From: an uncultured Christensenellaceae bacterium
Lineage (GTDB): Bacteria; Bacillota; Clostridia; Christensenellales; Borkfalkiaceae
Direction: 5' to 3'
Assembly (NCBI GenBank): GCA_910587825.1
Contig: CAJUNJ010000022.1
Coordinates: 1-18,080 of the forward strand
Length of the DNA stretch: 18,080 nt
Shown here in pieces: positions 1 through 6,552 of the stretch. The notes below the pieces were generated by a model that saw only the letters and a program-made list of their open reading frames with translations, was not told the origin of the DNA and did no database searches. The translations under genes were made by a program, and so were the position numbers. The first letter of the stretch is position 1. Each line of letters begins with the position of its first letter.

Positions 1-49
1 GCGACCACCGAGATCTACACTCTTTCCCTACACGACGCTCTTCCGATCT
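1..49 (+). other. Illumina P5/TruSeq adapter remnant
   Basis: These bases match the last 49 nt of the standard 58-nt Illumina P5/TruSeq universal adapter and end with its characteristic CTCTTCCGATCT at 38-49. They are sequencing-library DNA left on the contig end, not part of the organism. Genomic sequence starts at about base 50. The last adapter base combines with the first two genomic bases to make an artificial in-frame TAA at 49-51, just upstream of the truncated first gene. Confidence 0.97.
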
Positions 50-51
50 AA

Positions 52-510
52 TACGGAAAAGATAAAAAAAGACACAAGGCGTATTTAAAGGCGCTTGAAG
101 AAAAAATAGAGCTTGCAATTTCCTTTTACGGTATAACAAGCTTTATTTCGGGTATGGCTTTGGGTGTTGATTTGGACTTTGCGGAAATTGTTTTAAAGCT
201 TAGGGACAAAAAACATTACCCCATCACTTTGGAATGCGCCGTACCCTGCCCAAACCAGACGCTTAAATGGTCGGAAGCCGATAAAATCAGATATAATTCT
301 ATACTGCAACGCGCGGACTATGTAAACGTGATTTCAAAGTATTACTCTTTTGACTGTATGTTAAAACGAAACCGTTATATGGTGGATAAAAGCAACTTAT
401 TAATTGCCGTATATAACGGCGTTAAAACAGGCGGAACGCATTACACAATAGACTACGCAAACAAAAAAAATATAAAAACAGAGATTATAGACCTATGCAA
501 AATAAATTGA
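52..510 (+). CDS. ypsA: YpsA/DUF1273 family SLOG-domain protein, 5'-truncated
   Basis: The reading frame is open from the first complete genomic codon at 52 to the TGA at 508-510 and has no natural start, so the N-terminus (probably including the family's TGHR-like nucleotide-loop motif) is lost at the contig end. The ATG at 154 is internal, because family-like sequence precedes it (KALEEKIELAI, then ITSFISGMALGVD). Further matches are CAVPCPNQ, the ISKYY region, RNRYMVDKS, LIAVYNG and GGT. This pattern is typical of YpsA, a Rossmann-like SLOG fold related to nucleotide/ADP-ribose-binding proteins. In Bacillus subtilis YpsA is linked to cell division and stress, but its biochemical role is unsettled. 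About 152 of an expected 180 or so residues remain. The 3' end overlaps the next gene by 16 nt. Confidence 0.85.
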   Translation, partial: YGKDKKRHKAYLKALEEKIELAISFYGITSFISGMALGVDLDFAEIVLKLRDKKHYPITLECAVPCPNQTLKWSEADKIRYNSILQRADYVNVISKYYSFDCMLKRNRYMVDKSNLLIAVYNGVKTGGTHYTIDYANKKNIKTEIIDLCKIN

Positions 511-1691
511 AAATAACTGCCGTAATTTTTACCCTGCTGTTTGCCGTTATGCCCTTTACCGCTATAAATGCAAACGCGCAAACCTTTCAGCAAACCAAAC
601 CGTCTTTCGGGTTGTATTGCGAAGACTCTGACGCCGATATCAGCGGCAAAGTAAATTTTATTATAGACGAAAACGCAAACGCTGTACGATATTCGGAATA
701 CACGGTTGACACCGATGAAAAGTCTGTCTATATCCCGTTTATGTCAAACGCCTACGAATTGCCGAAGGCGGATATAACGGTCAACGGAAAAGCCGTAACA
801 AGCGAAATTTGTTACGGCAAAGAACATTTTAACGAATATATATTAAGTTTTTATTCTTCCGAAATCGGCGACATTACAGGTACGTTATACACGTTTAAAC
901 CTTCAAACGAAAATTTTACGGTAGAATTTACTAAGCCTGAAAACCTGCGCTATATTTACCGCTTTCCGGAAAATTACGGTACGGAAGTCGACGGCAAAAA
1001 GTTTAAATTTACGTCAAGTTCAGCAAAGCCCGACTCCGAATACGAAATATTTGTAATAAACGGAGAATTTACGGAACTTTACAGCGACATACTTTCTAAC
1101 ACGGAAAAATTGGACGTAAAAGAATATATCGCCCGCAATTTTGCGCTTTCCGAAAATTATTACGCAGGTAAAAATATTACGCCTGAATTGCTCTATTCGT
1201 TAATAGGCAGGGCAATAGATAGCGGAAATAATTATGACTTTTTCGATTTTTTTATAGACAGCTTTTACGAACAGCGTATAAACGCTTTTAAAATAGATTT
1301 GCAGGATAATACCGCAAAAAACACTATCGTTTGCAAAATGCCTGTCGACGTTATTGAAAACAACGCCTTTTCCCCCGCAATTTATATGGCGGAACAAAAG
1401 ACGTTTGGCAATTACAGTATAGATTATTCATTCATTTTAAACGAAAATTTTCCTTATATGCTTGAAAGTATTAAAGGCGTTAAAAAACAAGGCGAAAATT
1501 GTTACGCCGTGCAAAACGTAAACCAAGATTTTTATTTTGTTTTCGGTTCCTCCAAATACCCCAAAAGCATTTACGGAGATAATAAAACGGACGCATTGGA
1601 AATAACCGTAATAGTTTATGCGGTACTATCGTTTTTAATTTTTGCATCTGTATATATAATCTCCGTTATCAGACCCGAAACATTTAAATGA
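495..1691 (+). CDS. Unrecognised secreted, C-terminally membrane-anchored protein
   Basis: I do not recognise a family in this 398-residue protein. It begins with a typical Sec signal peptide: basic MQNKLK, a hydrophobic core at about residues 7-23, and a likely signal peptidase I site near ANA at 26-28. A hydrophobic helix at about 370-391 is followed by a short basic tail (IRPETFK). The expected topology is a large extracytoplasmic domain of about 340 residues, rich in Asn, Tyr and Phe, held by one C-terminal helix. The start at 495 lies inside the end of the ypsA-like gene in another frame, and no good Shine-Dalgarno is visible, which suggests translational coupling. The coding sequence is strikingly A+T-rich compared with the glm genes: a hand count gives 18 G/C in 1201-1260 against 34 in 4321-4380. 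A 15-bp terminator follows the stop. Confidence 0.8.
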   Translation: MQNKLKITAVIFTLLFAVMPFTAINANAQTFQQTKPSFGLYCEDSDADISGKVNFIIDENANAVRYSEYTVDTDEKSVYIPFMSNAYELPKADITVNGKAVTSEICYGKEHFNEYILSFYSSEIGDITGTLYTFKPSNENFTVEFTKPENLRYIYRFPENYGTEVDGKKFKFTSSSAKPDSEYEIFVINGEFTELYSDILSNTEKLDVKEYIARNFALSENYYAGKNITPELLYSLIGRAIDSGNNYDFFDFFIDSFYEQRINAFKIDLQDNTAKNTIVCKMPVDVIENNAFSPAIYMAEQKTFGNYSIDYSFILNENFPYMLESIKGVKKQGENCYAVQNVNQDFYFVFGSSKYPKSIYGDNKTDALEITVIVYAVLSFLIFASVYIISVIRPETFK

Positions 1692-1705
1692 CACTATATT
1701 CAGAA

Positions 1706-1740
1706 AACGCCCCTGCTTGCTCTTTGCAAGCAGGGGCGTT
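1706..1740. terminator. Bidirectional intrinsic terminator
   Basis: A perfect 15-bp inverted repeat (1706-1720 with 1726-1740) has a 5-nt loop and a GC-rich core. T-rich sequence follows on the plus side (TTAAATTTATTT), and a T run follows on the minus side, read as TTTTCTG. It lies between convergent genes ending at 1691 (+) and 1745 (-), so it can serve both. Confidence 0.88.
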
Positions 1741-1744
1741 AAAT

Positions 1745-2515
1745 TTATTTCTCTTTCTTTTTTATTTCAAGCAGGTAATACAGTATGTGCGCAAAGCATA
1801 TTACGCCTGCCACTGCGGTAAATATCCAGAAGTACGTATCCTGAAACGCGCCCGTGCCCAAATCTGTGACGATAAATCCGCCGACATTGAACGCCGCGTG
1901 CAGTATTACGCACAGCCAAAGGTTTGAAGTTTTAAACAGTACCGCGGAAAGCATAGCGCCTATTAAAAAGCTGTACCCTACCTGCATAAGCGTAGGGCCT
2001 ATGCCCGCGCCCGCAAACAAATTCAATAAGTGGAAAAGCCCGAACACCGCCGAAGTGACTGCAACCGTTTTAAGCTTAGCGTAGGGCTTTTTGTCAAACA
2101 CGCCGTACACGGTAGACTGTACAAGCCCGCGGAACAACGCTTCCTCCATCAGCCCTACCGAAAGACATTTTAAAACGAACAGCCATATTAAGTCCGTTCT
2201 TTCTATAACGGCATTTCCGCTTATAAGCGCCGTAAACGGAAAATTAGCCAACACTACCAAAAAACAGGGTATGCACCAAAGCAGGTCAAAATGTATGCGG
2301 TTTAACTTGGGCAATAAAATTTTCTTTTCGCCGAGAAGAGCCGTTACCGCAACAAGAACGCCGCCAACGGCTATGCGTGGAATAAATTCCTTTAACAGCG
2401 AATTTAAAACTCCGTCGTCTGAAAACCTTATCTTGACGGCTTCGAAAACGATAAGTATGACGAATGCGGCCGCAAGCAAAACCAATATTATTATATCTTT
2501 ATAATTTTTTTTCAC
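1745..2515 (-). CDS. CPBP family intramembrane glutamic endopeptidase
   Basis: This is a multi-pass membrane protein of the CPBP (CAAX protease/bacteriocin-processing, Abi-like) family. Counting from the chosen start, the active-site motifs are EEALFR (E124, E125, R129), FGLFH (158-162, H162) and HAAFN (H206, N210). These correspond to the EExxxR, FxxxH and HxxxN/D motifs of the Rce1-type fold. About seven hydrophobic segments are visible, and the protein ends in basic LEIKKKEK. I chose the GTG at 2515, giving 256 residues, because AAAGGTG (+ strand 2525-2531) lies 9 nt upstream. A GTG at 2527 would add MRFA but overlaps that site. The gene starts about 23 nt after the ppa stop and is probably co-transcribed with it. 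The substrate is unknown; family members process prenylated proteins or peptides, confer bacteriocin immunity, or act in membrane signalling. Confidence 0.88.
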   Translation of the reverse strand: MKKNYKDIIILVLLAAAFVILIVFEAVKIRFSDDGVLNSLLKEFIPRIAVGGVLVAVTALLGEKKILLPKLNRIHFDLLWCIPCFLVVLANFPFTALISGNAVIERTDLIWLFVLKCLSVGLMEEALFRGLVQSTVYGVFDKKPYAKLKTVAVTSAVFGLFHLLNLFAGAGIGPTLMQVGYSFLIGAMLSAVLFKTSNLWLCVILHAAFNVGGFIVTDLGTGAFQDTYFWIFTAVAGVICFAHILYYLLEIKKKEK

Positions 2516-2524
2516 CGCAAACCG

Positions 2525-2531
2525 CACCTTT
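2525..2531 (-). promoter_or_regulatory. Ribosome binding site deciding the CPBP start
   Basis: On the minus strand this reads AAAGGTG, 9 nt before the GTG codon at 2515. It supports that codon over the GTG at 2527, which lies within the site itself and has no site of its own. Confidence 0.6.
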
Positions 2532-2538
2532 AACGCAA

Positions 2539-3072
2539 TTACTTTTGGGGATATTTTTGCTTATAACCGTTAATGCACTTTCTTATAATTTCAATGGCTT
2601 CGTACTTGTGGCATATTTCTTTGACAGCCGTCACCTTGTGTTCGAGATTTTTATAAACTTCGAAAAAATGCATCATCTCTTCGAACACGTGCGGCGGCAG
2701 TTCCTTAATGTCGTAATAGTGCTTGTAATTGGGGTCGTTTACGGGGACGGCGATAATCTTTTCGTCCAGCTCTCCCCCGTCCACCATCTTTATTACGCCT
2801 ATCGGCATACAGGTTACAAGGGTCATAGGGTATATAATTTCGTTGCACAGCACAAGCACGTCAAGCGGGTCGCCGTCGTCGGCAAGCGTGCGCGGGATAA
2901 AACCGTAGTTGGCGGGGTAAACCGTCGAAGTATAAAGTACGCGGTCAAGGCGTAACATACCCGTCTCTTTGTCAAGTTCGTACTTGGCTTTACTTCCCTT
3001 GGGAATTTCTATTAACGCTTCGAAATTGTTTTCGGTTATGCGCGCGTCGTCTATATCGTGCCAGATATTCAT
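2539..3072 (-). CDS. ppa: Inorganic pyrophosphatase, family I
   Basis: This cytosolic soluble pyrophosphatase hydrolyses PPi to two phosphates and so pulls forward nucleotide-sugar, nucleic acid and aminoacyl-tRNA synthesis. The 177 residues match the family I length (E. coli 176). Signature elements are EIPKGSKAKYE near 22-32, the VYPANYGFIP stretch at 51-60, and the metal-binding DDGDPLD at 65-71. A further acidic metal-ligand region lies around VPVNDPNYKHYYDI. Many Clostridia carry the unrelated family II enzyme or a membrane PPase instead, so family I is informative here. The ATG at 3072 has a clear GAGG site 7 nt upstream and a consensus-like promoter further up. The CPBP protease gene follows closely on the same strand. 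Confidence 0.97.
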   Translation of the reverse strand: MNIWHDIDDARITENNFEALIEIPKGSKAKYELDKETGMLRLDRVLYTSTVYPANYGFIPRTLADDGDPLDVLVLCNEIIYPMTLVTCMPIGVIKMVDGGELDEKIIAVPVNDPNYKHYYDIKELPPHVFEEMMHFFEVYKNLEHKVTAVKEICHKYEAIEIIRKCINGYKQKYPQK

Positions 3073-3120
3073 AAGTTTTCCTCTCTTTTAAGCAAAAAAA
3101 ATTTTAGCTTTCCGAAAAAG

Positions 3121-3149
3121 ATTATATCAAACTTTTAAATCAATGTAAA
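3121..3149 (-). promoter_or_regulatory. Sigma-A type promoter for ppa
   Basis: On the minus strand the -35 box is TTTACA (3144-3149) and the -10 box is a perfect TATAAT (3121-3126), separated by exactly 17 nt. The predicted start of transcription is near 3114, leaving a leader of about 42 nt before the ppa ATG at 3072. Confidence 0.85.
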
Positions 3150-3188
3150 CAGTCCGCGGCAAAATATATTAAATTTTTTTAAATGCCG

Positions 3189-3216
3189 AGCCCCGCACGT
3201 TTACGCGTGCGGGGCT
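3189..3216 (-). terminator. Terminator hairpin after glmS
   Basis: A perfect 11-bp GC-rich stem (3189-3199 with 3206-3216, loop 6 nt) lies 6 nt beyond the glmS stop. On the minus strand the right arm is followed by CGGCATTT, so there is no immediate T run. It probably ends the glmM-glmS transcript, but it is not a textbook intrinsic terminator. Confidence 0.65.
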
Positions 3217-3222
3217 GTACAC

Positions 3223-4986
3223 TTATTCAACCGTAACGCTTTTGGCAAGGTTGCGGGGTTTATCGGGGTCGCGGTCGAGAAGCAACGCCGTACGGTATGC
3301 GACAAGCTGTACGGCTATCGCCGAAAGAAGCGGCGAAAGATACATGTCGCATTTCGGAATTTTTATCACTTCCGCTCTGCCTTCAAAAGTCTTTTCCAAA
3401 CCGCCGACGTTGGTTATAACTACCGCCTTACCTTTGCGCGAAAGAACCTGTTCCACGGCGTTTTCACACTTGCCCGCAAGCCTTTCGTCCGTAATTATGA
3501 CTACGGCGACGGCGCGGATATCTATAAGCGCAAGCGTGCCGTGCTTCAACTCACCCGCGGGATAACCTTCGCTTGGGACGTAAGAAATTTCTTTCAGTTT
3601 AAGACTGCCTTCCAGGGCGACGGCGTAATCGATATCCCTGCCCAAAAAGTACGCCCCGTCCGAACGCGCGCACATATCCGCAAGTGTGCTTACGTCAATA
3701 TTTTCAATAGTTTGTATACAAAGCTTTGGCATAACCGAAAGTTTTTCAAAAGAAGCCTGTGCGCTTACGCCTGCAAGAGTTTTTGCAAGAAGATACAAAG
3801 CCGTTATCTGACCCGTATAACTTTTTGTGGCGGCAACGCAAATTTCGGGCCCCGCCCCGACGGGAACGACCGCGTCCGCGCAACGCGTAAGCGCAGAGTA
3901 CGGGGCGTTGGTGACGGCTATAACTTTCGCACCGAGCGAAAGCGCAAGCTTCGCCGCTTCAACCGTATCCGCCGTCTCGCCGCTCTGACTTATAGCTATA
4001 ACCGCGGTCGTCGGCGTAATTACGGGGTTTTTATACCTGAACTCGCCCGCAATTTCGGCTTCCGCAGGCATACGGGCAAAACTTTCTATATAACGCTTTG
4101 CCACAAGTCCGCTGTTGTAAGCCGTTCCGCAACCGACTATTATTATTCTGTCAATCCCGCGTAAAACTTCGCTTACCTTTTTTTCGACCGTAAAGTAGCC
4201 CGCGCAAGTGCGTTCAACCGAAGCGGGGACTTCGTATATTTCTTTAAGCATATAGTGCGGACAGTCGCCGAGTTCAAGACTTGCGGGCGTGGCAAGATTT
4301 TTAATACGTCCGCGTTCGGCGGGCTTTAAATCGCCGTCGTAAATGCGCACGCAGTCCTGCGACACAACCGCTATATCGCCGTCTTCGAGAATAGTAATTT
4401 CACTGCATTCCCCCGCAAGGGCGGGGCAGTCGCTTGCGACGAAATTGCCGTCTTTGCCGTAACCTATTATTGCGGGGCTGTTCTTCTTTAAAACAGCCAA
4501 CCCGTTAAAATCTGCGCATATCACCGCAAGCGCATATGAACCTTGCAAAACGTCCGCAACGCATTTTAAAGCAGAAAGCAAATCGCCGTCGTAAAATTCG
4601 TTTAAAAGCCTAACGATAATTTCGCTGTCGGTCTGCGAAGAGAACTCAACCCCGCAAAAAAATCTTTCTTTAAGCTGTGCGAAGTTTTCTATAATTCCGT
4701 TATGAACGACGGCAAACTTGCCTGCGCAATGGGGGTGCGCGTTTACGTCCGACGGTTTGCCGTGCGTAGCCCAGCGCGTATGCCCGACGCCCGTATTTCC
4801 GTCAAGCCCGCCTATTAAGCTTTCAAGCACGCCGACCCTGCCCTGTTTTTTTCCGACAAAAATTTCACCGCCCGAAAGAGTGGCAATTCCCGCAGAATCG
4901 TAGCCCCTGTATTCCAGCCGTTTAAGCCCTTCGTAAATAATTTCCGACGCCTTGCGCCCGCCAGTGTATCCGACTATCCCGCACAT
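3223..4986 (-). CDS. glmS: Glutamine-fructose-6-phosphate aminotransferase (isomerizing)
   Basis: GlmS converts fructose-6-phosphate and glutamine to glucosamine-6-phosphate, the first committed step towards UDP-GlcNAc. The start is the ATG at 4986, since Cys2 of MCGIVGYTG must become the N-terminal nucleophile. It has a GGAG site 8 nt upstream. An upstream in-frame start at 5028 would bury the Cys and lie inside glmM. The class II amidotransferase domain covers about 1-230 (RWATHG 71-76, HNGIIEN 95-101, QTDSE 118-122). Two SIS sugar-isomerase domains follow, with CGTAYNSG at 286-293 and SQSGETADT at 333-341. The C-terminus is the typical KSVTVE. The length of 587 residues is near the usual 600-610. 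The gene begins 4 nt after the glmM stop. No glmS ribozyme can fit immediately upstream, because that space is glmM coding sequence. Confidence 0.97.
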   Translation of the reverse strand: MCGIVGYTGGRKASEIIYEGLKRLEYRGYDSAGIATLSGGEIFVGKKQGRVGVLESLIGGLDGNTGVGHTRWATHGKPSDVNAHPHCAGKFAVVHNGIIENFAQLKERFFCGVEFSSQTDSEIIVRLLNEFYDGDLLSALKCVADVLQGSYALAVICADFNGLAVLKKNSPAIIGYGKDGNFVASDCPALAGECSEITILEDGDIAVVSQDCVRIYDGDLKPAERGRIKNLATPASLELGDCPHYMLKEIYEVPASVERTCAGYFTVEKKVSEVLRGIDRIIIVGCGTAYNSGLVAKRYIESFARMPAEAEIAGEFRYKNPVITPTTAVIAISQSGETADTVEAAKLALSLGAKVIAVTNAPYSALTRCADAVVPVGAGPEICVAATKSYTGQITALYLLAKTLAGVSAQASFEKLSVMPKLCIQTIENIDVSTLADMCARSDGAYFLGRDIDYAVALEGSLKLKEISYVPSEGYPAGELKHGTLALIDIRAVAVVIITDERLAGKCENAVEQVLSRKGKAVVITNVGGLEKTFEGRAEVIKIPKCDMYLSPLLSAIAVQLVAYRTALLLDRDPDKPRNLAKSVTVE

Positions 4987-4990
4987 AAAT

Positions 4991-6310
4991 TCACTCTCCG
5001 ACGACGTCGCGCAGACGTCCGCACGCACCTATACAGTTTTCGTAATTTTCGCCTTCCGCCATAATGCGTATGACGTTTTCGGTACCAGAGGGGCGGACGA
5101 CCACGCGCACGCCGAGGCTTTTTTCCATTTCCCCGGCGCAAGCGGAAAGTTTGGGCATAACCGAAAATTTATCCTTAACGGGAATATCCGAAGAACATCT
5201 CGGCAAACTTTTATAACCTTTCAAAAGGTCTGCAAGCCCGCGTTTGCTTTCTACGACGGCTTCCATAATCATAATTGCCGTGACAAGCCCGTCGCCCGTG
5301 CTTTCGTATTTGGAAAAGATAATATGACCGCTTCTCTCCCCGCCCAGCACCGCGCCGGACGCATTCATTTCCGCGCATACGTTTTTGTCGCCGACGCCGC
5401 AGACAGAACAGCTAATGCCCTTATTTTTAAGGCTTTGTATAAGCCCGCCGCCGCTCATTACCGTGCAGACTATTTTATCGCCCGCAAGCTCCCCGCGGGA
5501 TTTAAGCCAGTCGGCGCAGATATACAGTTCTTCGTCGCCCGTAAGCGTATTTCCGCAGCCGTCCACACAGATGCACCTGTCGGCGTCGCCGTCGAACGCA
5601 AAGCCCAAATCAAGCGAATTTTCCCTGACGAGCGCGGCTAACTTTTCTATGTGGGTAGACCCCACGCCGTCGTTTACGTTTGTGCCGTTGGGGGCGTCGC
5701 CTATCGTAAACGTCTTTGCGCCGAGCGCGTCGAACACGCTTTTCGCAATCTGCCAGGCGCTGCCGTTGGCGCAGTCCAGCCCGACCCGAAGCCCCTTATA
5801 CGAACAGGTGGAGAGGGATATAAGATGACCTATATATCTGTTCCTGCCCGAAATATAGTCTACCGTCCTGCCTATATTCACCCCGCTTGCAAGCGGTATT
5901 TCGACAAAATTCCCGTCGAGATAGTCTTCTATCACCGAAATTACGCTATCTTCCAGCTTTTCCCCCTGACCGTTCATAATTTTAATGCCGTTGTCGTAAT
6001 AGGGGTTATGGCTGGCGGAAATCATAATTCCGCAGTCGAAGCCGTCGCAACGGGTAATGTAGGACACCGACGGCGTTGTGGTGACGTGCAGAATATACGC
6101 GTCCGCGCCTGCCGCCGTAAGCCCCGAAGCAAGGGCGTATTCAAGCATATAGGAAGAAAGCCGCGTATCCTTGCCTAAGACGGCGCGGCATTTGCCCTTT
6201 TCTCTGCCGTATAAATAACCTAAAATCAAGCCCACCCTGTAAGCCTGTTCGGCTGTTAACGTGACGCCCGCTTCCCCGCGGAAGCCGTCGGTTCCGAAAT
6301 ACTTGCCCAT
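4991..6310 (-). CDS. glmM: Phosphoglucosamine mutase
   Basis: GlmM interconverts glucosamine-6-phosphate and glucosamine-1-phosphate, feeding UDP-GlcNAc for peptidoglycan. The 439 residues carry all alpha-D-phosphohexomutase signatures: FGTDGFRG at 5-12, the phosphoserine loop SASHNP at 98-103 (catalytic Ser100), the Mg-binding DGDADR at 240-245, the sugar-specificity loop GERSGHI at 324-330, and the phosphate-binding RPSGTEN at 406-412. The GERSGH loop with FGTDG favours GlmM over phosphomannomutase. The ATG at 6310 has a strong GGGAGG site (+ strand 6317-6322) 6 nt upstream. The gene is transcribed ahead of glmS with a 4-nt gap, so the two enzymes of consecutive steps are translationally linked, although GlmM acts second in the pathway. 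No convincing promoter is visible upstream. Confidence 0.97.
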   Translation of the reverse strand: MGKYFGTDGFRGEAGVTLTAEQAYRVGLILGYLYGREKGKCRAVLGKDTRLSSYMLEYALASGLTAAGADAYILHVTTTPSVSYITRCDGFDCGIMISASHNPYYDNGIKIMNGQGEKLEDSVISVIEDYLDGNFVEIPLASGVNIGRTVDYISGRNRYIGHLISLSTCSYKGLRVGLDCANGSAWQIAKSVFDALGAKTFTIGDAPNGTNVNDGVGSTHIEKLAALVRENSLDLGFAFDGDADRCICVDGCGNTLTGDEELYICADWLKSRGELAGDKIVCTVMSGGGLIQSLKNKGISCSVCGVGDKNVCAEMNASGAVLGGERSGHIIFSKYESTGDGLVTAIMIMEAVVESKRGLADLLKGYKSLPRCSSDIPVKDKFSVMPKLSACAGEMEKSLGVRVVVRPSGTENVIRIMAEGENYENCIGACGRLRDVVGE

Positions 6311-6371
6311 AATCTGCCTCCCATACAGAACAGCTTATGCCGTCGGCTGTAAAAAAGGTGATTTTGAAAGG

Positions 6372-6400
6372 TTGACAATTAATTTGCAAATACTTATAAT
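6372..6400 (+). promoter_or_regulatory. Perfect-consensus sigma-A promoter for ktrB-ktrA
   Basis: TTGACA (6372-6377) and TATAAT (6395-6400) both match consensus fully, with a 17-nt spacer. Transcription should start near 6407, giving an unusually long leader of about 146 nt before ktrB. Such a strong core promoter suggests control at a later step, such as the leader RNA or translation. Confidence 0.9.
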
Positions 6401-6406
6401 GAGATA

Positions 6407-6552
6407 GTGTTATCCGCCGACCGCCTTTAAACAAAGCGTAACGCCGACGTAACGCATATGACGCAGTCCGCATTTAAGCGGCGGACAAATCGATTATACG
6501 GCATATGCGCCGCCGCAGATATGGGTACGGATACAAGTGATTTTTAAAGCAA
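6407..6552 (+). promoter_or_regulatory. Long GC-rich ktrB leader with competing stems
   Basis: The leader contains a GCGGCGGAC core (6478-6486) that can pair with three partners: TCCGCCG at 6413-6419, GTCCGC at 6466-6471, or CCGCCGC at 6510-6516. Only one can form at a time, as in attenuators and riboswitches. A 29-codon ORF (6458-6547) ends 5 nt before the ktrB start. I do not see the conserved cores of the c-di-AMP (ydaO/yuaA) riboswitch, which controls ktr genes in other Bacillota. The regulatory role is inferred. Confidence 0.4.

Noticed and set aside
3541..4164. A 207-codon plus-strand ORF
   Set aside because: It lies wholly antisense to glmS, is rich in Arg/Phe/Tyr with no domain, and mirrors the codon bias of the real gene.
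4952..5641. A 229-codon plus-strand ORF
   Set aside because: Antisense to glmM and the glmS start, with no recognisable motif or ribosome binding site; a shadow frame.
6323..6460. Possible minus-strand promoter for glmM
   Set aside because: The best pair (TTGCAA, 17 nt, CAAAAT) matches consensus at too few positions, so I did not annotate it.
4987..6460. Possible glmS ribozyme
   Set aside because: The space directly upstream of glmS is coding sequence of glmM, and I saw no ribozyme-like core in the glmM leader; a covariance search would be decisive.
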